A stretch of 64,000 bases of DNA from Lysobacter_L cavernae. GTDB lineage: Bacteria > Pseudomonadota > Gammaproteobacteria > Xanthomonadales > Xanthomonadaceae. The position numbers and the translations under genes were made by a program. Position 1 is the first letter of the stretch. Each line of letters starts with the position of its first letter. Below are positions 57,902 to 64,000 of this stretch, one piece after another. Where the stretch lies: the NCBI RefSeq assembly GCF_042648505.1, contig NZ_JBHRXK010000003.1:434001-498000 (forward strand), written 5' to 3'. Below the pieces are notes generated by a model. The model saw only the letters and a program-made list of their open reading frames with translations. It was not told the origin of the DNA and ran no database searches.

Positions 57902-58647
57902 GTCACCATGACGTATTGAAGGGCGAGGTCGTACTGGTCACCGGCGCCAGCCGCGGTATCGGCGCGGCGATCGCCGATGAACTGGCCGCGCAGGGCGCGA
58001 CCGTGATCGGTACCGCCACTTCCGAAGCCGGCGCGCAGGCGATCGGCGAGCGCCTGGCGGCGCACGGCGGCCACGGCCGCGTGCTCGACGTCAGCGACGC
58101 TGCCTCGATCGAGGCATTGATCGACGGCATCGGCAAGGAGTTCGGCGCGATCACTATCCTGGTCAACAACGCCGGCATCACCCGCGACAACCTGCTGATG
58201 CGGATGAAGGACGAGGACTGGCAGGCCATCCTCGACACCAACCTGACCAGCGTCTACCGCACCAGCAAGGCGGTGATGCGCGCGATGATGAAGGCGCGCA
58301 AGGGCCGCATCATCAACATCGCCTCCGTCATTGGCGTGACCGGCAACGCCGGCCAGGCCAACTACGCCGCGGCCAAGGCCGGCATCATTGCCTTCAGCAA
58401 GTCGCTGGCGAAGGAGATCGGTTCGCGCGGGGTCACTGTCAACGTGGTCGCGCCGGGCTTCATCGACACCGACATGACCAAGTCGCTGCCCGAGGACGCC
58501 AAGAACGCGATGCTCGGCCAGATCGCGCTCGGCCGTTTCGGCGAGCCGGCGGACATCGCCCGTGCGGTGGCGTTCCTGGCCGGCCCGTCGGCGGCCTACA
58601 TCACCGGTGAGACACTGCACGTCAACGGCGGCATGTACATGCCGTAA
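57898..58647 (+). CDS. fabG: 3-oxoacyl-ACP reductase
   Basis: NADPH-dependent reductase of the elongation cycle (249 residues). The SDR features are VTGASRGIG (14-22), the NNAG motif, Asn115 and catalytic Ser143, Tyr156 and Lys160 (YAAAK). The ATG at 57898 overlaps the fabD stop; one at 57886 would overlap by 16 bases. acpP follows after 116 bases. Confidence 0.96.
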   Translation: MSHHDVLKGEVVLVTGASRGIGAAIADELAAQGATVIGTATSEAGAQAIGERLAAHGGHGRVLDVSDAASIEALIDGIGKEFGAITILVNNAGITRDNLLMRMKDEDWQAILDTNLTSVYRTSKAVMRAMMKARKGRIINIASVIGVTGNAGQANYAAAKAGIIAFSKSLAKEIGSRGVTVNVVAPGFIDTDMTKSLPEDAKNAMLGQIALGRFGEPADIARAVAFLAGPSAAYITGETLHVNGGMYMP

Positions 58648-58763
58648 GCGTCGCTGGTGACGCTAACCATTTGAACCCAAAGGGCTTTCGCGTATGCTCG
58701 CGATCGCCAACGTTTCCATTAGACTATTCCGTCGAATATCCCGTCCGGGAGGAGTGAGTACCC

Positions 58764-59003
58764 ATGAGCAGCATCGAAGAGCGCGTCAAGAAGATCGTGG
58801 TCGAACAGCTTGGCGTTAAGGAAGAAGAAGTCACCAACAACGCTTCGTTCGTCGACGACCTCGGCGCTGACTCGCTCGACACCGTCGAGCTGGTGATGGC
58901 CCTCGAAGAAGAGTTCGAGTGCGAGATCCCGGACGAGGAAGCCGAGAAGATCACCTCGGTGCAGCAGGCGATCGATTACGTCAAGGCGCACGTCAAGTCG
59001 TAA
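58764..59003 (+). CDS. acpP: Acyl carrier protein
   Basis: Carries growing acyl chains on 4'-phosphopantetheine (79 residues). The attachment Ser37 lies in GADSLDTVEL. The protein is strongly acidic, as expected. GGAGGAG sits upstream of the ATG, a strong ribosome site that fits the high expression of ACP. A strong terminator follows, so fabF may need its own promoter or readthrough. Confidence 0.97.
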   Translation: MSSIEERVKKIVVEQLGVKEEEVTNNASFVDDLGADSLDTVELVMALEEEFECEIPDEEAEKITSVQQAIDYVKAHVKS

Positions 59004-59055
59004 GCCTTGCCGACGGGAGCGGGTCTCAACGGCCACTTGCTTCCAGTAGTCAAAC

Positions 59056-59083
59056 CGGGGCCGCATTGCGGCCCCGCGTTTTA
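59056..59083 (+). terminator. Terminator of acpP
   Basis: Nine-base stem CGGGGCCGC/GCGGCCCCG, loop ATT, then CGTTTT. Between acpP and fabF. Confidence 0.85.
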
Positions 59084-59125
59084 TCAGCCGGACGATACGC
59101 CGGCGTAGTGTAGATGGAGTGTTTC

Positions 59126-60379
<1,254 letters not shown>

Positions 60380-60402
60380 TCGTTCGCTCGGCGTGACCCA
60401 CG

Positions 60403-60426
60403 CGATCCCCGCTGCGGCGGGGATCG
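60403..60426 (+). terminator. Stem-loop after fabF
   Basis: Ten-base stem CGATCCCCGC/GCGGGGATCG, loop TGCG, then TCGTTTGTG. Probable fabF terminator; also resembles the REP units elsewhere. Confidence 0.65.
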
Positions 60427-60487
60427 TCGTTTGTGCCTCTGTTCGAAGAATACTCGGGGTGCGACAGAAACGCGGTCTAATACGCAG

Positions 60488-61846
60488 ATGCTCGTAACCC
60501 GCTCGCTGCCGTCCACGATCGATCTGCTGTCGCTGCAGCGCCTGGCGCCGCAGCGCTATCCGTTGCTGTTGGAGTCCAGCGCCCACGGCACCGCGCAGGG
60601 GCGTTGGGACCTGCTGCTGGTGGGCAATGGCGAGGTGCTGCGGCTTGATGCGCAGGGTGTCACGCGCGATGGCGACGGACGCGTGCTCGGGTCCGATTTC
60701 TTCGACGCGCTGGACAGTGCCTGGCAGGCCGAGCGTGTGCCGCGCGATGAGCCGCGCTGGCCGTTCCGCGGCGGCTGGGCGCTGTTCTTCGGATACGAGG
60801 CCGCCGCGCAGGTTGAGCACGTGCTGACGTTGCCCCGTGCCGCCGGCGACCTGCCGGTGGCGCTGGCATTGCGGTGCCCGGCGGCGGTGCTGCGCGATCA
60901 CACCAGCGGCGAGTGCGTGGCGGTGACCGAGTCGCAGCATCAGGCGTTGCTGGCATCGGTGCTGGCCGATGCCGAGGCTGCCTCGCGCCTGCCGCCATTG
61001 CCAGTCTGGCAAGGGCCACGCGAGTTGGACGAAGACGAACCCGTGCGTTTCACCGACGGTGTCAAGCGCGTGCTCGGCTACCTGGCGGCCGGCGATGTGT
61101 TCCAGGCCAATCTGTCGCGCGGCTGGTCTGCGCGTTTTGACGTGCCACTGGACCCGGCGGCGCTGTTTCAGCGGCTGCGCGAGAACAACCCGGCGCCGTT
61201 CGCTGGCGTGTTTTCTGGTGACGGTTGGGCGGTGGTCAGTGCCTCGCCGGAACGCTTGGTATCGGTGCGCGGAGAGGTGGTGGAAACCCGACCCATCGCC
61301 GGCACGCGCCCGCGCTTACCCGACAGTGAGGACGATTCGGCGCGCATCCAGGAGCTGATCGGCAACCCCAAGGAGCGCGCCGAGCACGTGATGCTGATCG
61401 ACCTGGAGCGCAATGACCTTGGCCGCGTGTGCACGCCAGGCAGCGTCGAGGTCGACGAGCTGATGACGGTGGAAAGCTACGCCCACGTCCACCACATCGT
61501 CAGCAACGTACGCGGTCGCCTACGACCCGAGGTGACGCCGGGGCAGGTGATCCGCGCGGTGTTTCCCGGTGGCACCATCACCGGTTGCCCGAAGGTGCGC
61601 TGCATGCAGATCATCGCCGAGTTGGAAGGCGTCGGCCGCGGCGCCTACACCGGCGCGATGGGCTGGCTCAACCGCGACGGCGACCTCGACCTCAACATCC
61701 TGATCCGCAGTGCCGAAGTGGAGGGCGACACGCTGCGCTTCCGCACCGGCGCCGGCATCGTCGCCGACTCCGATCCGCAACGCGAACTCGACGAGACCCG
61801 GGCCAAGGCGCGCGGCATGCTGCGTGCGCTGGGAGTGGCCGGATGA
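60488..61846 (+). CDS. pabB: Aminodeoxychorismate synthase component I
   Basis: Chorismate-using enzyme (452 residues) that, with a glutamine amidotransferase, makes aminodeoxychorismate for folate. The chorismate-binding core is intact: ETRPIAGTRPR, LIDLERNDLGRV, FPGGTITGCPKVR and YTGAMGW. At residue 271 the PIKGT lysine typical of many PabB proteins is alanine (PIAGT), as in anthranilate synthase. pabC overlaps by 4 bases, which supports a PabB role. There is no clear ribosome site at the ATG. Confidence 0.85.
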   Translation: MLVTRSLPSTIDLLSLQRLAPQRYPLLLESSAHGTAQGRWDLLLVGNGEVLRLDAQGVTRDGDGRVLGSDFFDALDSAWQAERVPRDEPRWPFRGGWALFFGYEAAAQVEHVLTLPRAAGDLPVALALRCPAAVLRDHTSGECVAVTESQHQALLASVLADAEAASRLPPLPVWQGPRELDEDEPVRFTDGVKRVLGYLAAGDVFQANLSRGWSARFDVPLDPAALFQRLRENNPAPFAGVFSGDGWAVVSASPERLVSVRGEVVETRPIAGTRPRLPDSEDDSARIQELIGNPKERAEHVMLIDLERNDLGRVCTPGSVEVDELMTVESYAHVHHIVSNVRGRLRPEVTPGQVIRAVFPGGTITGCPKVRCMQIIAELEGVGRGAYTGAMGWLNRDGDLDLNILIRSAEVEGDTLRFRTGAGIVADSDPQRELDETRAKARGMLRALGVAG

Positions 61847-62655
61847 GCGTGCGCTGGTTTTCCGGCGAGCGCGCGGTACCGGCCTGGCCGGATCACGACC
61901 GCGGCACGGCGTACGGCGACGGCTTGTTCGAGACGATGCGTGCGCATCGCGGCAACGTGCTTTGGTGGGATGCGCACTGGCAGCGGTTGGCGCGCGGCGC
62001 AACCGCACTGCGGCTGCGCCTGCCCGATCAGGCCCGGGTCCGTGATGAAGTCAACGCGCTGCTCGATGGCGGCGACGGCGTGCTCAAGCTGATCGTTACC
62101 CGTGGCAGCGGCGGGCGCGGCTATGCTCCGCCGCCCGATGCAGAGCCCAATTGGAACCTCGCCGTGCACCCGCTTCCCGCCGTTCCAACGGCGGGATTGC
62201 AACTGCGCTGGTGCGACACCCGGCTGGCCTTGCAGCCGGCACTGGCCGGTATCAAACACTGCAACCGGCTCGAGCAGGTGCTGGCGCGCGGCGAGTGGAG
62301 CGATCCCGACGTCCACGAAGGCCTGATGCTCAGCCAGGCGGGGGACGTGGTCAGCGCGATCGCGGCGAATGTCTTCGTGCTGCACGAGGGGCAGTGGAAA
62401 ACACCACGCATCGACCGTTGCGGCGTGGCCGGAGTGTGCCGATCCTGGGCATTGGATACGCTCCAAGCGCAGGAGGCGCGCCTGGCTGTGACCGAAGTCG
62501 AAGCCGCCGACGCGGTTTTCCTGTGCAATGCCGTGCGCGGTATCCTGCCGGTGGCGCGGCTGGGCGCATGCACGTGGCGACCGCACCCGCAGGTGGCGCA
62601 GTTGCAGCGGCACCTGGCCGCCGAGCATCCCGCATTCGCCACGGAGGTTTCGTGA
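61843..62655 (+). CDS. pabC: Aminodeoxychorismate lyase
   Basis: PLP enzyme of fold type IV (270 residues) that releases p-aminobenzoate and pyruvate. The PLP lysine lies in LAGIKHCNRLEQVLA, and the fold motifs YGDGLFETMRAHRG and EVEAADAVFLCNAVRGILPV are present. It overlaps pabB upstream and mltG downstream, 4 bases each, so the three are translationally coupled. Confidence 0.9.
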   Translation: MSVRWFSGERAVPAWPDHDRGTAYGDGLFETMRAHRGNVLWWDAHWQRLARGATALRLRLPDQARVRDEVNALLDGGDGVLKLIVTRGSGGRGYAPPPDAEPNWNLAVHPLPAVPTAGLQLRWCDTRLALQPALAGIKHCNRLEQVLARGEWSDPDVHEGLMLSQAGDVVSAIAANVFVLHEGQWKTPRIDRCGVAGVCRSWALDTLQAQEARLAVTEVEAADAVFLCNAVRGILPVARLGACTWRPHPQVAQLQRHLAAEHPAFATEVS

Positions 62656-63710
62656 GTCGCAAACGCAAGCGCCGCCTGGGCGGCTTTTTCCTGTTGTTGC
62701 TGTTGATCGCCGCCGTTGCCGGTGCCTGGTTGTGGCAGCGCTATACGAGCTTCGCCGATGCACCGCTGTCCGGGATCGAAGCCGGTGAGAGCGTGCTGGT
62801 CGAGCGCGGCGACTCGCTGCCGGCGGTGGTGCGCAAGCTGCGCGAGGCCGGTGTCCGTGAAGGCGACCTGCTCGAATGGCGCGCGCTGGCCAAGCAGCTC
62901 GATGCCGCCGGCAAACTGCAGGTGGGTGAGTACGCGCTGACGCCCGGCACCTCGCCGCGTCAACTGCTGCTGGCGATGCGCGACGGCAAGGTGATCCATC
63001 ACCGCTTCACCCTCGTCGAGGGTTGGAACATCCGCGAACTGCGCGCCGCGCTGGCCAAGGCGAAGCCGTTGAAGCAGGAAGCCGGCACGCTTGACGATGC
63101 AGCACTGATGAAGGCGCTCGGCCAACCCGGCCAGCATCCCGAGGGCCGCTTCCTGCCCGAGACCTACCTCTACACCGGCGGCGACAGCGACCTCGACGTG
63201 CTCAAGCGTGCGCACGTGGCCATGGCCAAGGCGCTCGCCGGCGCCTGGCAGCGGCGCAGCGCTGACAGCGTGCTGAAGTCGCCCGAGGACATGCTGATCC
63301 TCGCCTCGATCGTCGAGAAAGAGACCGGCATCGCCTCCGAGCGCCCGCGCATCGCCGGCCTGTTCGAGCGTCGCCTCAAGATCGGCATGCGCCTGCAGAC
63401 CGACCCGACCGTGATCTACGGCATCGGTGCGAGCTACGACGGCAACATCCGCAAAAGCCACCTGCTGACCGACACGCCGTACAACACCTACACCCGCGCC
63501 GGCCTGCCGCCGACGCCGATCGCGATGCCGGGAAGCGACGCGCTGCACGCGGTGGCGCGGCCAGCATCGGGCGAGGATTTGTACTTCGTCGCCGTCGGTG
63601 ACGGCAGCGGCCGCCACCTGTTCGCCAGGACCCTGGCCGAGCACCAGGCCAACGTGCGCAGCTACCTGCAGAACTACCGCCGCGCCACGCAGGCATCGAG
63701 CGCGCAATGA
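62652..63710 (+). CDS. mltG: Endolytic murein transglycosylase MltG
   Basis: Inner-membrane enzyme (352 residues) that cuts nascent glycan strands and sets their length. A cytoplasmic basic start (SRKRKRRLGG) leads to one helix (FFLLLLLIAAVAGAWLW). A LysM-like part follows, then the YceG domain with the catalytic Glu in ILASIVEKETG and the later DPTVIYG and NTYTRAGLPPTPIAMPG. The start is GTG in a GTGA overlap with pabC, with GGAGG 4 bases upstream. tmk overlaps the end by 4 bases. Confidence 0.93.
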   Translation: MSRKRKRRLGGFFLLLLLIAAVAGAWLWQRYTSFADAPLSGIEAGESVLVERGDSLPAVVRKLREAGVREGDLLEWRALAKQLDAAGKLQVGEYALTPGTSPRQLLLAMRDGKVIHHRFTLVEGWNIRELRAALAKAKPLKQEAGTLDDAALMKALGQPGQHPEGRFLPETYLYTGGDSDLDVLKRAHVAMAKALAGAWQRRSADSVLKSPEDMLILASIVEKETGIASERPRIAGLFERRLKIGMRLQTDPTVIYGIGASYDGNIRKSHLLTDTPYNTYTRAGLPPTPIAMPGSDALHAVARPASGEDLYFVAVGDGSGRHLFARTLAEHQANVRSYLQNYRRATQASSAQ

Positions 63711-64000
63711 GCCCGACGACGAAGCATTTGTCGACGGATGCGCTGCAACGCTGGCCGCGCCTGATCACGCTCGAAGGCGGCGAGGGCGCTGGCAAGTCGA
63801 CCGTGCTCGGGGCGCTGCGTGCGGTGCTGGAGGACACTGGCGACGAGGTCGTCAGCTCCCGCGAGCCCGGCGGCACGCCGCTGGCCGAGCAGATCCGTGG
63901 ACTGCTGCTCGACACCCACCACGAGCCGCCGACCACCGAAGCCGAGTTGCTGCTGGTGTTCGCCGCGCGCGCGCAGCACGTGCGCGAAACCCTGCTGCCG
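63707..64000 (+). CDS. tmk: Thymidylate kinase (partial, cut by window end)
   Basis: Phosphorylates dTMP to dTDP. Only the first 98 codons are in the window. They show the P-loop LEGGEGAGKST (residues 22-32) and the dTMP-binding SSREPGGTPLAEQIR segment. The ATG overlaps the mltG stop by 4 bases, the usual mltG-tmk order; holB commonly follows. Confidence 0.93.
   Translation, partial: MSPTTKHLSTDALQRWPRLITLEGGEGAGKSTVLGALRAVLEDTGDEVVSSREPGGTPLAEQIRGLLLDTHHEPPTTEAELLLVFAARAQHVRETLLP

Overview
The window is a stretch of core chromosome from a GC-rich gammaproteobacterium of the Xanthomonadales (Lysobacterales) type, most like Lysobacter, Luteimonas or Xanthomonas. The basis is the gene orders phoB-phoR-ppk1-ppx and rpmF-fabH-fabD-fabG-acpP-fabF-pabB-pabC-mltG-tmk, a Kdo kinase gene (kdkA), an NAD-type isocitrate dehydrogenase, an opgD-opgH pair, frequent GTG/TTG starts, and intergenic repeats with AAAGAAAGTNACC arms. 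The genus cannot be fixed from the sequence alone. I see no prophage, integrase, transposase or CRISPR array.

Layout. 0-1.6 kb: an acetyltransferase and a nitrilase-superfamily amidase, translationally coupled. 1.6-7.8 kb: osmoregulated glucan genes (opgD, opgH), a GT4 glycosyltransferase and a PAP2 phosphatase, bounded on both sides by the same repeats in inverted orientation. 7.8-15.5 kb (minus strand): the phosphate regulators phoB-phoR, polyphosphate kinase and exopolyphosphatase, with a Pho box before phoB, then the periplasmic protease BepA. 15.7-20 kb: glutaredoxin, a CMD-family protein, isocitrate dehydrogenase, a Na+/H+ antiporter and a Bax-inhibitor-like membrane protein. 20.0-20.7 kb: five tRNA genes. 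20.9-30.1 kb: the protein-quality block tig-clpP-clpX-lon-hup-ppiD, with heat-shock-type promoters before clpP and lon and three tRNA genes between hup and ppiD.

30-36 kb: fabI, mltD, gloB, a methyltransferase, rnhA, dnaQ, a PP2C phosphatase and tRNA-Ser(CGA). 36.2-39.6 kb: a lipopolysaccharide-core neighbourhood (DUF6165, GT9 glycosyltransferase, kdkA) running into a metallo-beta-lactamase-fold gene. 39.6-43 kb: molybdopterin genes moaA-C-D-E and a secreted beta-propeller. 43.2-47 kb: 4.5S SRP RNA (ffs), tRNA-Ser(GGA), dnaX-ybaB-recR and hinT. 47-53.7 kb: moxR-DUF58-tgpA-slp on the minus strand and an ArnT-like transferase with a C-terminal Ig-like domain. 53.7-64 kb: maf, a small membrane protein gene, then yceD-rpmF, the fatty-acid genes, pabB-pabC-mltG and the start of tmk, which is cut by the window end.

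How the parts fit. The phosphate block couples phosphate sensing to polyphosphate turnover. The tig-ppiD block folds or degrades proteins in cytoplasm and periplasm. The fab cluster with fabI supplies acyl chains for membranes and lipopolysaccharide, and the opg, kdkA, GT9 and ArnT-like genes build or modify the envelope. No frank new system stands out. The most unusual signals are the repeat families with co-varying hairpin arms, the composite inverted repeats around the opg block, the structured leader of hup, and several proteins with altered key residues (HinT, PabB) or an unusual fusion (ArnT-like).
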